A program made the position numbers and the translations under genes. 64,000 bases of DNA from JAGVPT01 sp964439265 (GTDB lineage Bacteria; Bacteroidota; Ignavibacteria; UBA10030; UBA8401), in contig CAYTOA010000008.1 of NCBI GenBank assembly GCA_964439265.1, positions 35,285 through 99,284 on the forward strand, given 5' to 3'. Below the pieces are notes generated by a model. That model was not told the origin of the DNA and did no database searches. It was given only the letters and a program-made list of their open reading frames with translations. Numbering within the stretch: the first letter of the stretch is position 1; every line of letters begins with the position of its first letter. This document shows, piece after piece, positions 45,101 to 53,071 of the stretch.

Positions 45101-45882
45101 CTCAGGGTGTTGATACTGATTGGACGGGTAAAGAGAACGCATTCCGATGCATCACCGCCAGTATACAGAAGTGTTGTCAAACCCTTACGACTCAGCATCG
45201 TGTCAGGAATGGCGGAGATGGTGGCACTGACATCCCATGGCTTCAACAGCACTGTAGGATAGAGCGGCCCGTCGTGGTTGAAAAGGAAAACCGGAATATT
45301 GTGCTTTCGAGCGACATTCAGCATCGTGACGATGTTAACGACATTGCTATCAGCGGCCGACGCCCACACGTCACACAGTATTAATGCCGTTTTTCCAATA
45401 TCTATGGAATCAGTAAAAGTAATAGTATGTGAAGATGATTCCGAAACATAATTAACGGAATCAATCGCCGGAATAAATTTGAAATTCTGAAACGTCAGGT
45501 AATGTCCCGTCGTGAACCATGAGGTTTGACCTGAGACATTGCTGGTATCGTTCACGGCTTGAAGTTTCCAAAAGTACGTGGTCGATGGCAGGAGGTTGCT
45601 GACGACCAGATAGGAACCGGTCACAACGGTATCCATGATACCCCACGACACCGAATCGGTTCCGACGAAGATCCTATACGAATGAGTCGAATCGGCCCAC
45701 TGAAGAACAACTTGCTTGTAGTTTTGATTCGTCGCACCGATTTCCGGCGAAAGAATGTTCTGGCCGAAACCTTGAACGGAGGCGGCCAAGACAAACAAGA
45801 GGGCAATTCCGCAATTTCTCAGACGGAAAATTCGTAGCAGAGCGGCTGTCGTTCGACAGATGTTTAATTTAGATATCGACAT
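39163..45882 (-). CDS. Giant T9SS-secreted surface protein: two isochorismatase-like modules and about 15 Ig-like repeats
   Basis: About 2,239 aa from the ATG at 45882, which starts directly at a signal peptide (RNCGIALLFVLAASVQGFGQ). A fibronectin-III-like domain comes first. Two isochorismatase-like modules follow (about 45,420-44,440). The first keeps Asp in ALILCDVWAS and Cys in GGDASECVLFT (Cys codon 45139-45141); the second has Asn and Val at these places. Then come about 15 repeats of ~95 aa beginning NHAP/NHSP, of the putative Ig type. A second fibronectin-like domain and the sorting domain (YQNYPNPFNPATTIRYGIPE) end the protein. It should be exported by the type IX system and attached at the surface. 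It precedes nothing co-transcribed downstream; wzi lies 69 nt upstream. Confidence 0.9.
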   Translation of the reverse strand: MSISKLNICRTTAALLRIFRLRNCGIALLFVLAASVQGFGQNILSPEIGATNQNYKQVVLQWADSTHSYRIFVGTDSVSWGIMDTVVTGSYLVVSNLLPSTTYFWKLQAVNDTSNVSGQTSWFTTGHYLTFQNFKFIPAIDSVNYVSESSSHTITFTDSIDIGKTALILCDVWASAADSNVVNIVTMLNVARKHNIPVFLFNHDGPLYPTVLLKPWDVSATISAIPDTMLSRKGLTTLLYTGGDASECVLFTRPISINTLSLKFPNTYKIIGIKDCIISWSQLAYNWGINAVETKFQTTLLTSLASALGESVSTLTVQRPSLLASINYDSTFGPSINPAQTALVVVNAWSYFPNAGWLARVQNNNRNNIAPLIKWARNFGIRVFHIANGQAIDSSCAPLGSELTFNDKTSLYTYLKSKGIKQIIFCGNLINTVNAFAPMDAWGMTRYPTGFNNVPGFFSSRLLSDCFTVFETPSTLANEVNKSIYLERAATQTFDTLYLVSSSAILRKNIPAKIISTPLFVAHEDSIYRDTVVSQTAFLDNTLRYALLIKPSWLRINNLTGIIYGTPGANNVGDTTVTIQLSNGAGQISTQSYTLTVLHTNHNPKIITAPDSTATEDSPYKYRVIGVDRDTTAYLDVIRYRLSLKPSWLSIDSVAGVISGLPSGMNARDTVVAVQAYDNKGGTATQQFTLHVAHVNHAPRILSLANTLAQQDTAYSYRFIATDQDSALWGDRIAYSFQIHPSWTVIDSISGVVTGTPRGNNIGDTTVTVVASDGKGGTATQSYALHVIHTNHSPVIKTSSLPSAIEDTLYQTRVYASDQDSTLFGDVVHYRLTIKPVWLKIDSVSGMITGTASGMNAQDTIVTVSAYDGKGGASSQSYSIHVVHTNHAPVIVSSAVTHAAEDTLYRYAVWGSDQDSLLFGDRVHYHLTIHPSWTVIDSISGVVTGTPRGNNIGDTTVTVVASDGKGGTATQSYALHVIHTNHSPVIKTSSLPSAIEDTLYQTRVYASDQDSTLFGDVVHYRLTIKPVWLKIDSVSGMITGTASGMNAQDTIVTVSAYDGKGGASSQSYSIHVVHTNHAPVIVSSAVTHAAEDTLYRYAVWGSDQDSLLFGDRVHYHLTIHPSWTVIDSISGVVTGTPRGNNIGDTTVTVVASDGKGGTATQSYALHVIHTNHSPVIKTSSLPPATEDTLYQSRVYASDQDSTLFGDVVHYRLIKPAWLAIDSTTGIFFGTPHVQNAFDTVVVLQAYDGHGGLAQHQYSLTITLVNHAPTIVSLPLFTAHEDTLYQYTVVAHDPDTLIGQVLNYSLTQKPSWITVSSGGIVSGMPQGINVGDSVVTVKVGDGHGGLINQTYHLKVIHTNHNPLFVSVPDSVVTEDSLYRYAAVAQDQDSALFGDRVRYKLSVKPSWITIDSVAGTLTGLPSGTNARDTIVRIQAYDNNGGVSAQQFVLHVIHTNHAPQFISVPADSAVEDSLYYSIAGAADQDSLMWGDKDYFGIAQSPSWLSIDSLKGIIQGVPNLEGITSPSASLAAQRTNARVTQILNKAKAIKFYSVKSKMKVAQISGIKTDNTSRDFPVTIAVWDDKGGASEYSFNLTVRHTNHAPVIVLFPDSTATEDSLYTAAIRASDIDSAQFGDVVHYRCASKPHWISIDSVTGVISGTPRGSDLVDSTTMIVQAYDGKGGVTSFRYGIHIRHVNHPPVFVSVPPISGVEDSSYFYRAIATDPDTSLFGDKIRYAIITAPNFLTIDSASGILGGIPSLVVDSLSTRSSRAAIGSKVRTSVIRNSVSKLIPTVSRSAKKTVSGVHAAFDSAQYRTFPVSLSASDGSGGVARQNYTLAILHTDHAPVFTSTPDSSAVEDSLYSSSYTIYDIDASFFGDSLTVTAPLLPTWMHHDPVQHTLTGIPYGRSAADTVMELTVSDNHGLSTTRHFALHVVNVNHPPLILPVRDTLARADSAYRIVIPAVDSDAVYGRDSLTFKLIAGPQWLHLVNDTLVGVPINANAGDSIITVAVIDKKGIIAQRTWKIVVIPVLLPPTPFQLVNLSHTDSLTIDYGKALTLTWQPSHGHDPGDTVRYAVKLWGGGVDTTISGLYDTLYSSLAMMKKLSVRTSYRWTVSAMINGGKSTWSRDTIYFVTTGTILSLNGQHPIMPKDYIVYQNYPNPFNPATTIRYGIPEPSKVSIKVYNILGQLMATLVNETQEPQFYEYRWSPQNFSSGVYIIVVNAESILSSSKRFQNIKKALYLK
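42367..43660 (-). repeat. 570-bp tandem repeat inside the giant adhesin gene
   Basis: Units 42367-42936 and 42937-43506 look identical to me, and a third partial unit runs to about 43660. One unit encodes two Ig-like domains (190 aa). Just left of 42344 the match weakens. This is a recent in-frame duplication. Confidence 0.93.
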
Positions 45883-45951
45883 CAGGACCGGATTATTAAC
45901 GATGAAATAAATATATCCTGCGGGCAACTTGTGAAGCAAGCATCTTTCTGC

Positions 45952-47664
45952 TCAGTACCAGTTATACCGGACGCCAAGCAAGAAATCGAACTTCCCGGAA
46001 AAACTTGGGCCAAGCAAATAATCAAAAGGATTATTCAAAAACTCATTGTAGCCGGGGGTTACCGTGTTATCCGTGGTAGAGGGCGTCATCTGCGTGGTGA
46101 AACGTGCTCGCAACGCGTGAAAATCAATAAACAGGTCGCGCAGCGGCTGATACGTTCCGACAATACCGAATGACTGTTGTTTAGTGACAGGTCCGTACAG
46201 GAATCCCGGATCGCCGCCGTCGTACTGGTAAAACGTGGCCTCCTTTCCCCCTTTCCTCAACGACTGGAACTTCAGACCGACTTCAAGATTGTACGCCGGA
46301 CGATGGTACACGCTCATCGCAAAGAGATCGGCGTTCTGCCCGATCCAATCGCCCAAATTGACACCATGATCCTGATAGGTGTCCTCTACATACTGGTGAT
46401 TATACACCCACGGATTGATGCGCGTGTATTCAACATTGATCCGTGTGTCATGATAGAAGAGGTCGTACGCATTGCCGCCGGCCGTAAAACCCAACTGATT
46501 GCGATTTTGAGTTGGACTGAGGAACGTCGACGTCGAAAATTCATCGATAAATACCGGAAGGTAGAAATCAAAGTTCTTTACAGCGGTGATTTTCATATTG
46601 ACAAATATCTGAGAGTTATCTTCGTTGTCCAAATAATGCTCGGCCGTTTTGAAAAACATTATTGGAATGAGGTACAATAATTCCGGAGTACGGCCGGGAC
46701 CTCCGTATATTTCCGATTGCCCGACGGCAATATTGACGCCGGCCCACGGAGTAATCTCCAGCATGTTCGCGGCGATGTATTTATTCATATATACCGGTCT
46801 CGCTCCAAAATACTGGGTACTGTACGTCCGCGAAGAATCTATTATTCCGGAAAAGAGCCACCCGTGAATGTACGTAAAATCGATATCCTTGCCGAGCCGC
46901 GCATGCACCTTCAATTGCGGATATGCGGGAGACTTGGTCGAAAGAATAATATTGCCGTTCTCGCCTCCGCCCCACACATTCTGCATTTGCTCTGCTGTGA
47001 GTGTAACAAATCCGAGATCGACGTTTACCTGGGCATTGAACACGTCGTAATCATACGCCGTGGCGGTTCCATTGGCCCCCATCGTGGAGGTAGAAGGAAC
47101 CACTGCAGTCACCGGGGAAAGCGGGTGCAGGGGCGACTGAGACCCTAGCATACTAAGGTATGATCCGCCGTCATGCGTGTCGTGATAATAAAAATATGCG
47201 CCGACATTGTTCCCCGCATATCCGTACGCCATGATTCCGTTTGAAAGAGTATGAAGAATCGATCCATCTGCCTGATGATTGTATGACATCGAACCGATAA
47301 GGTCGATCATCAGGTGCGATGTCTCGCCCTTGTAATGATACAAATGCCAACGCTCAGCGGAGATATGGCTAACCGTAAGACTTCTCATCTCTTCTTGAAA
47401 TTCTTCGCGGTAGAATTTCAGCTGCTGCCGATCGACCGCCGTCAATTGAGCTTCCGCACTGTCAACGCGAATCAAAAACCCTGCAATGGATTGCCGGGAA
47501 AGCGGCTTAACCGCATCGCGATAATCATGAATGATCTGTTTTGCGGCCATCCTGTTTAGAAAACCGTAAACCTCGTGGGTTGCGGGCAAGTAAACCGTCT
47601 GAGAATATAATAGAGAGCTCCAGAAAAAGAGCGCTAGAGCTCCCTTAAAATTCTTACCCATCAC
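45952..47664 (-). CDS. Wzi-family capsule assembly outer-membrane protein
   Basis: The 570-aa product has a signal peptide (about 1-21, ALFFWSSLLYSQ). Residues after it (VYGFLNRMAAKQIIHDYRDA) match the helical start of Wzi-family proteins. The rest is beta-barrel-like: NVGAYFYYHDTHDGGSYL, VTLTAEQMQNVWGGGENGN, GARPVYMNKYIAANMLEI and FLLGVRYNWY with aromatic C-terminus. Wzi is an outer-membrane lectin that anchors capsule. It lies upstream of the adhesin gene, in the polysaccharide locus. Confidence 0.85.
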   Translation of the reverse strand: MMGKNFKGALALFFWSSLLYSQTVYLPATHEVYGFLNRMAAKQIIHDYRDAVKPLSRQSIAGFLIRVDSAEAQLTAVDRQQLKFYREEFQEEMRSLTVSHISAERWHLYHYKGETSHLMIDLIGSMSYNHQADGSILHTLSNGIMAYGYAGNNVGAYFYYHDTHDGGSYLSMLGSQSPLHPLSPVTAVVPSTSTMGANGTATAYDYDVFNAQVNVDLGFVTLTAEQMQNVWGGGENGNIILSTKSPAYPQLKVHARLGKDIDFTYIHGWLFSGIIDSSRTYSTQYFGARPVYMNKYIAANMLEITPWAGVNIAVGQSEIYGGPGRTPELLYLIPIMFFKTAEHYLDNEDNSQIFVNMKITAVKNFDFYLPVFIDEFSTSTFLSPTQNRNQLGFTAGGNAYDLFYHDTRINVEYTRINPWVYNHQYVEDTYQDHGVNLGDWIGQNADLFAMSVYHRPAYNLEVGLKFQSLRKGGKEATFYQYDGGDPGFLYGPVTKQQSFGIVGTYQPLRDLFIDFHALRARFTTQMTPSTTDNTVTPGYNEFLNNPFDYLLGPSFSGKFDFLLGVRYNWY

Positions 47665-47747
47665 TATATTTACGTTCAGTATGCCGTTTGTGAAATCAAC
47701 TGAAAAAAAATCCCGTCAACTTCTGCAAATAAACAATGACGTCATGC

Positions 47748-49094
47748 TTATGGATTCGACAACGTCAAGACGATCATTTCATGCAGCTTCATATCCGGTA
47801 TGGTAACCGGTGTGGAACCATCTGCAGGAATCGTTACCACGCGCTCCGCATGAACGCTATGCACGGGAAGCAGCCCTGCGTTCGGAACTCTGGTAATCGA
47901 AACCTTGACAAATTTAGCGTTCGTAAGAAAAGGAATGGACTGCAAGTTCTTCAATGAGACGCTGACTGGCACTTGGTCGTACTTCTTCTTACCGGGGTCA
48001 AAGCTGCCGACAAGAACTTGTGCCGTACCGGTGCTTTTACCGCTTTTGCTGGCCAATGCTACGACACGGTTATCCGATGAGGTGCTGGAGACTCTTGATC
48101 CCACGCCATCGGCATAGTATTTGTACGCCCACCATGCTGCCCGCGGCTCGTACGTCGTGGGGACCAGTATGCCGTCGAGCGTCGAATTGCCGCACGTAAA
48201 CTCTCCGCTGTCGTCTGTCCAGCAGGCCTTGCACGCACCGTCAGCTCCGCCTTTTTCCAGATAATAGAACCAGGCAAGAATCGAGCCCGGGTAGTAATTA
48301 GAATACTTCCCTATGATCTCATTGATGTGAATATCTTTAACCCCCACGCCGGCATACTCCGGATTGTCAATATATTTTTTGTGCACTTGCTGCAAATGGT
48401 CGGCAATGGCCGGCACGCTTTCATCACCCAATATTTCATGCCAGCTTAGTCCATCGACTTTCAAATGATTTGCCTTGGCATATACCATGAACTGGTCGAT
48501 GGAGACATAAGGATTATCCCAGGTCCCTATACTCGGTCCTTCGAGGTAAATATCATTCCCATACTCTTTCCTCAAGACGTCGTGTGCGCGGCGAAAAGAT
48601 TCTAGGAATTGGTCCGTTGTTTCACTCCCCTTCTTAAGATCCCCCGTGGGTTCATTCCAGATATCCCAAATAATCTTTTTGTCGTTGAACTTCTTTACAA
48701 GATCGGAAACAAAGGTCTCCCACACCGAATAATTCGCAAACGGCATGTCTTTGTGAGGCCACTTCCACGCGCCGCCCACGATAACAACCGGTCTCATTCC
48801 CAGACTTTCCGCCCTGGCTACCCGATTCTCAAAACCTTTTGCACCCCACCCGGGATTCCTCATGAACCGCGGGTGAAGAGGAGTGATCATACTGTCGGGA
48901 GGAGCATTCTCCGTAAAGCTATCCAGGAAACCAACCATTGATTTCACGGAGGTCGAGCTTGCGAAATCAACAACGACGCTGGCGCCGCCGTTCGATTGCG
49001 GTGCCGGTGAACTTTGTTGAGTGGTTTGAGCAATGACCATTGCTCCGGGGACAACCACGATCAACATGAAGAGTGCGAAAATTTGTTTTTTCAT
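47748..49094 (-). CDS. Exported clan GH-A glycoside hydrolase, GH39/PslG-like
   Basis: The 448-aa product has a signal peptide (about 1-22). A TIM barrel follows with IIWDIWNEPTGDL, whose Glu in WNEP is the acid/base of clan GH-A, and DIHINEIIGKYSN, whose Glu is the likely nucleophile. The C-terminal part (about 345-448) is beta-rich. Layout and length (about 440) resemble PslG, a GH39 enzyme in an exopolysaccharide operon of Pseudomonas. Here it may trim or release the locus polysaccharide. GH family assignment is tentative. Confidence 0.78.
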   Translation of the reverse strand: MKKQIFALFMLIVVVPGAMVIAQTTQQSSPAPQSNGGASVVVDFASSTSVKSMVGFLDSFTENAPPDSMITPLHPRFMRNPGWGAKGFENRVARAESLGMRPVVIVGGAWKWPHKDMPFANYSVWETFVSDLVKKFNDKKIIWDIWNEPTGDLKKGSETTDQFLESFRRAHDVLRKEYGNDIYLEGPSIGTWDNPYVSIDQFMVYAKANHLKVDGLSWHEILGDESVPAIADHLQQVHKKYIDNPEYAGVGVKDIHINEIIGKYSNYYPGSILAWFYYLEKGGADGACKACWTDDSGEFTCGNSTLDGILVPTTYEPRAAWWAYKYYADGVGSRVSSTSSDNRVVALASKSGKSTGTAQVLVGSFDPGKKKYDQVPVSVSLKNLQSIPFLTNAKFVKVSITRVPNAGLLPVHSVHAERVVTIPADGSTPVTIPDMKLHEMIVLTLSNP

Positions 49095-49149
49095 CTGATT
49101 TCCCTTTCGTTGGTTCTTGTTCTATCGTAATTAAAATCTCTGAACGGGA

Positions 49150-49860
49150 TCAACCGCGGATCACAGCAATACTGTTTGTTCCCATTCTTAATTTCCACTC
49201 AATTGGATAAAATATTATCCTCAACACCCGCATCAAAAACCAGCTATACGACTGAAGTACCATCAAGAGAAACTTTCCAAACAATCCTAATGAACACAGT
49301 TTGTTAGAACTGATCAAATCATCAAAATATCCATCCAGGATCAGGCCGTTTGCGATGCACAGATTCTGCATCTTATCTTTTGTAAAAAAAGTTTTGTGAG
49401 TAAAGTCGCCGTTATAGTTAGCTAACGCAAGCGGAGATGCACCTTCGGGAAATCTCAACAGGACGCGGCCGTTTGGATCCAGGTGACCTTTCATCCATCG
49501 AAACAGTGTCGTGAGTTCATCGTACGTCAGGTGCTCGACAACGTCGCAGGCAACAATGAGATCGAAACGATCGGTCTGAAGTTCCGGGATCTTCGAGACA
49601 AGTCCCGAAAAGGCCGTAAACCCCTTTTTCGCGGCCTCCGCCACCAATTCATCCTGAATCTCCACCCCCACAACTGAATGACCCAGCGTTTTGAAATACC
49701 CGAGAAGTTCACCGTTTCCAAACCCTATTTCCAGAATATGACTCTTGGCCTTCAGCATCCGTTTAAAAAGGCGGTCAAAATAGAAACTCTCGCCCGCATC
49801 CGGAAGACCGAATTCCTTCGTATCCCATTGTTTCCAATGAATATAGTCATTGCCACTCAT
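49150..49860 (-). CDS. Class I SAM-dependent methyltransferase
   Basis: The 236-aa product is a Methyltransf_11/23-type enzyme: HILEIGFGNGELLGYFK is the SAM loop, VGVEIQDELVAEA the acidic loop, RFDLIVACDVVEHLTYDEL motif post II. A hydrophobic C-terminal stretch (about 195-220, LLMVLQSYSWFLMRVLRIIF) suggests membrane association. In this locus it may methylate a sugar or lipid-linked intermediate; the substrate is not determinable. Confidence 0.87.
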   Translation of the reverse strand: MSGNDYIHWKQWDTKEFGLPDAGESFYFDRLFKRMLKAKSHILEIGFGNGELLGYFKTLGHSVVGVEIQDELVAEAAKKGFTAFSGLVSKIPELQTDRFDLIVACDVVEHLTYDELTTLFRWMKGHLDPNGRVLLRFPEGASPLALANYNGDFTHKTFFTKDKMQNLCIANGLILDGYFDDLISSNKLCSLGLFGKFLLMVLQSYSWFLMRVLRIIFYPIEWKLRMGTNSIAVIRG

Positions 49861-50018
49861 GTGACATTCCCTATCAACTTGTGAGCTTTTCCGACTTGAA
49901 TTAAGGGAGAATCGCGTGTGTGTGGCGCCGTCCAGTACAACACGCGTTCACGTTCTTCCTACATGTAAGAAATTTAACAAATCGGCAATAACAAACTGTG
50001 TCCAGGGACATACTCTCG

Positions 50019-51260
50019 TTATTGCGATGGCGGCAAAACCATCTGCTTTAAGACTAATATATACATTTTAGCCTGCTCTTTCCTATCGCAGAATCGCTTA
50101 ACCCAAATTCGCCCGTTTTCTCCAAGAGATTTGAAAGATGCAATCGTATCTTTGTCCAGCGTTAGTAAAAAAGAACAGAGTTGGTCAACATTTTCCGGTT
50201 CAATAAAAACGCCGGCTCGCGCTTCCTCGATAATGGAACGGCATTCACCGTCAACCATGCAGATCATTGCGCCGCTGCACGCCATGATTTCGTAAATTTT
50301 TGAGGGAATCGTATGCCTGAACAAAGGGAGTTTTCTTAACGGGACAACATGGACATCGGAAGACCTGTAAAAACTTTCCATTCTCTCGAACGGTTGGGTC
50401 GGAAGAATGGCCACATTGCGCAGGTGATACTTTTGGGCGTATGAGATCATCGATTCTTTTTCCGCTCCGTCCCCTGCAAAGAGAAAATGTAACCTGTCAA
50501 CCCCGTCGTCGGACAAACGTTTCGCCGCGTCAAGGATGATCTGCAAACCCTGGGATAAACCGAATGTTCCGCAGTAGGTAACCAGTATTTTTCCCTCAAG
50601 AGAGAATTCGGCCTTGATATTCTGAACATTCGCCGAACAAAATGCGTCGATGTTGACGCCGTTTCTGATCACCGATATCTTCGAAGAGGGAATTTTTTGA
50701 CCGATCAGGGTCTTTCTGCTTTCTTCGGTGACGACAACGATATGGTCTGCACTCCAATAAAAAAACCCTTCCAGTTTTCGGGAGAGCCATATCAGAAACG
50801 GGTTACGAAGAACGCCCAAGTCAACCGCCTGCTGCGGCCAGAGATCCCGGACTTCGAAAACCAAAGGAACGTTTTTGAAGAACTTCAACAGCACGCCGGA
50901 GAATCCCATGAACAGCGGAGGCGACGTTGCAATGACAACGTCGTATTCCGCATGGTGAAATATTCCTACGAGAAACGCCGACAACGCCGAGCTGATCTGG
51001 TTGACGATCCTAGGAAGAAACCCTTTATTCGGTACGCTGAACTTTTTAGCCCGAAGTACGCGGACTCCCTCATGGAATTCTTCCACCAGCCAGCGTTTCC
51101 TGTATTGCGGTGGGACGATCCCGGTCGGATGTGTAGGAAACCCCGTCGCGATCGTAACGCCGTACCCCTCTTTCACCCATTCCGATGCGAGATCGCTTAC
51201 CCGCCGGGCTCCGCCGTTCAATTCAGGGGGGAAAAAGTGTGTGATATAGAGAATATTCAT
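50019..51260 (-). CDS. Glycosyltransferase family 4 (WbuB-like)
   Basis: The 413-aa product has the GT-B fold: ITHFFPPELNGGARRVSDLA at the N-terminus, VFEVRDLWPQQAVDLGVL, ISVIRNGVNIDAF, VTYCGTFGLSQGLQIILDA and SGAMICMVDGECRSIIEEA (E-x7-E-like). It transfers a sugar to the growing repeat unit on the cytoplasmic face. Its ATG overlaps the stop of the heparinase-like gene by 4 nt, so they are translated together. Confidence 0.93.
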   Translation of the reverse strand: MNILYITHFFPPELNGGARRVSDLASEWVKEGYGVTIATGFPTHPTGIVPPQYRKRWLVEEFHEGVRVLRAKKFSVPNKGFLPRIVNQISSALSAFLVGIFHHAEYDVVIATSPPLFMGFSGVLLKFFKNVPLVFEVRDLWPQQAVDLGVLRNPFLIWLSRKLEGFFYWSADHIVVVTEESRKTLIGQKIPSSKISVIRNGVNIDAFCSANVQNIKAEFSLEGKILVTYCGTFGLSQGLQIILDAAKRLSDDGVDRLHFLFAGDGAEKESMISYAQKYHLRNVAILPTQPFERMESFYRSSDVHVVPLRKLPLFRHTIPSKIYEIMACSGAMICMVDGECRSIIEEARAGVFIEPENVDQLCSFLLTLDKDTIASFKSLGENGRIWVKRFCDRKEQAKMYILVLKQMVLPPSQ

Positions 51261-52975
51261 TGACCAATGCTCAGAGTGTACGATACCGTGATCGGCGGCG
51301 GCGCCGATTGAGATACTATAAGGCAGTCGTGCTGCTGCATGCGTCCGAATTCTTCAAAGAACGGCCGGCGAACTGTTTCCACGCGAACCCCCTGACGAAA
51401 TTCCACCGTTCCATTAATTCCAGCGGTCGGAATCGAAAAGCTATACGCGTTCTCCCGCCGTTTGATCTCCACGCACGGATGGAAATGTAAATACGAGCGT
51501 ATGGTATGAAGCCCCTCTTCTCTATAGATATCTTCAACGGTAATTTGATTGGACCGTTTGTCGACAATGATAGTTCTCGTGTAATCCTCGATGAATGATT
51601 TCCGGTGTTTGTACCCGTCATACCTCCCTTCAAAATTAATGCGGTCCCCTGTCTCGTGACAATGGAAAACAATGGTTCCCGGTCTGCGCGCCACCCTGAA
51701 AGCCCCCCACATTTCCGCCTGTTCTTGTCCGTCAATTGTAGCGGTATTGTGCGCCTGAGTACTTCGCAGCAATTGCCGTGTTGATGTGTTTCCGTAGTCG
51801 TCTGTACCGGAATTACAGATCACTCTCTGGCCGTTTATCGCCAGTTCAAACGAAAACAAATCGCAGTGAGCATGAGCCGGTAGATACCGCGGACCAATCA
51901 TGCCATGATCGATGATCATGCGAAAGGGCTGAAGGCTGATAACGCTGTAGCCGGAATCCTCCTTCACCTTTAACAATCCCGGCGTACCGGAATGAGTTGG
52001 AATACTAAGACGTGCAGCATAGCTGCGCAGCTCGAGAAGGGTCGGCGCTTCGTTTTCTGAGACATCATTAAAATATGAGAGGGTATTCCCGAACGACATA
52101 TCCTCGAGCCACTCGAACATGAGAGAAATCGTTCTTTGAACTTTTTGCAGCAGGCTCCGATATTTCCCGAACAACGCTTTGTTGTTTGTGATGAGATTAT
52201 ACACATCCAGCATATCTTCCAGTACTGCTGCATGGTACATAGGGCTCAGCTCAAAATGCCCGCCATCGTTCAGAATTTGTTCATCAATTTCTTCGTCTAA
52301 AAGATGAAGAGCCCTGCCTAAAGCGTTTTCTTCTCCGGAAAAGAAAACGCCGCAGTACAGCAGTGCTTTTATGTTTTTCAATAGATGATTCCCCAGCACA
52401 TGATATTCTACGTTTTGCAGCAGCCAGCTGTATTGAAGAGAGATCGAGGCAATGATCACGGGGTCGCTGCAACGGACGGCGCGCATCCATTTGATCCAGT
52501 TGACAAGACGCAGGGAAAGCGGGAAGGCGGCCCAGCCGTTTGCCGGAAACGGCTTGTTGTGCCTGGCAATCCAACTGATGACCAGCTTTTTTGCTGCTTC
52601 GGTATCGGTTAAAAATTCATGACTCAATAGATAATCGAATGAATGGAAATGATATTGCCATAATTTTGACGCGGACGCAGGATACCAATCCATTGATGCC
52701 GGATCAGTAGAAGAAAGCGTCATTCCAAGAAATGAAAATTCATGCGGCGGATGTTCCCAGGTCCTGAGAATCGATGGGCTCAGGATCGATCGGGAAATCT
52801 CCTTACGAATAACGAAATTTTTTCCACTCAGATGCGGTAGAAGACTTCGTATTCCATAGTAGAGGCGGTAGAAGATCTGCCGCCGGGTCAGGTGGCGGAT
52901 CGTAAAGAACAAGAACAAAATGTTTTTACTTCTCTTCTGCACTTGTTTTCTTTCGGTTCGAAGAATACGTATCAC
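51257..52975 (-). CDS. Heparinase II/III family protein
   Basis: The 572-aa product has an alpha-helical N-terminal toroid (PFPANGWAAFPLSLRLVNWI, YHVLGNHLLKNIKALLYCGV, FELSPMYHAAVLEDML) and a C-terminal beta-sandwich (HAHCDLFSFELAINGQRVIC, TSTRQLLRSTQAHNTATIDG). These contain the catalytic His/Tyr positions typical of uronate polysaccharide lyases. No signal peptide is evident, so it may act in the cytoplasm or be exported atypically. In exopolysaccharide loci the family is paired with WbuB-like GT4 and the bi-domain oxidoreductase, as here. The frame starts with GTG at 52975; start uncertain. Confidence 0.87.
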   Translation of the reverse strand: MIRILRTERKQVQKRSKNILFLFFTIRHLTRRQIFYRLYYGIRSLLPHLSGKNFVIRKEISRSILSPSILRTWEHPPHEFSFLGMTLSSTDPASMDWYPASASKLWQYHFHSFDYLLSHEFLTDTEAAKKLVISWIARHNKPFPANGWAAFPLSLRLVNWIKWMRAVRCSDPVIIASISLQYSWLLQNVEYHVLGNHLLKNIKALLYCGVFFSGEENALGRALHLLDEEIDEQILNDGGHFELSPMYHAAVLEDMLDVYNLITNNKALFGKYRSLLQKVQRTISLMFEWLEDMSFGNTLSYFNDVSENEAPTLLELRSYAARLSIPTHSGTPGLLKVKEDSGYSVISLQPFRMIIDHGMIGPRYLPAHAHCDLFSFELAINGQRVICNSGTDDYGNTSTRQLLRSTQAHNTATIDGQEQAEMWGAFRVARRPGTIVFHCHETGDRINFEGRYDGYKHRKSFIEDYTRTIIVDKRSNQITVEDIYREEGLHTIRSYLHFHPCVEIKRRENAYSFSIPTAGINGTVEFRQGVRVETVRRPFFEEFGRMQQHDCLIVSQSAPPPITVSYTLSIGQ

Positions 52976-53071
52976 AAGCGGAAATTTCGACTGAACAATC
53001 CGACAAGATCTTTTTTACTTCGGTTAGGCGCAGATCAGACAATTCGCTTTGGCATGCCGGTCATAAGGCTT

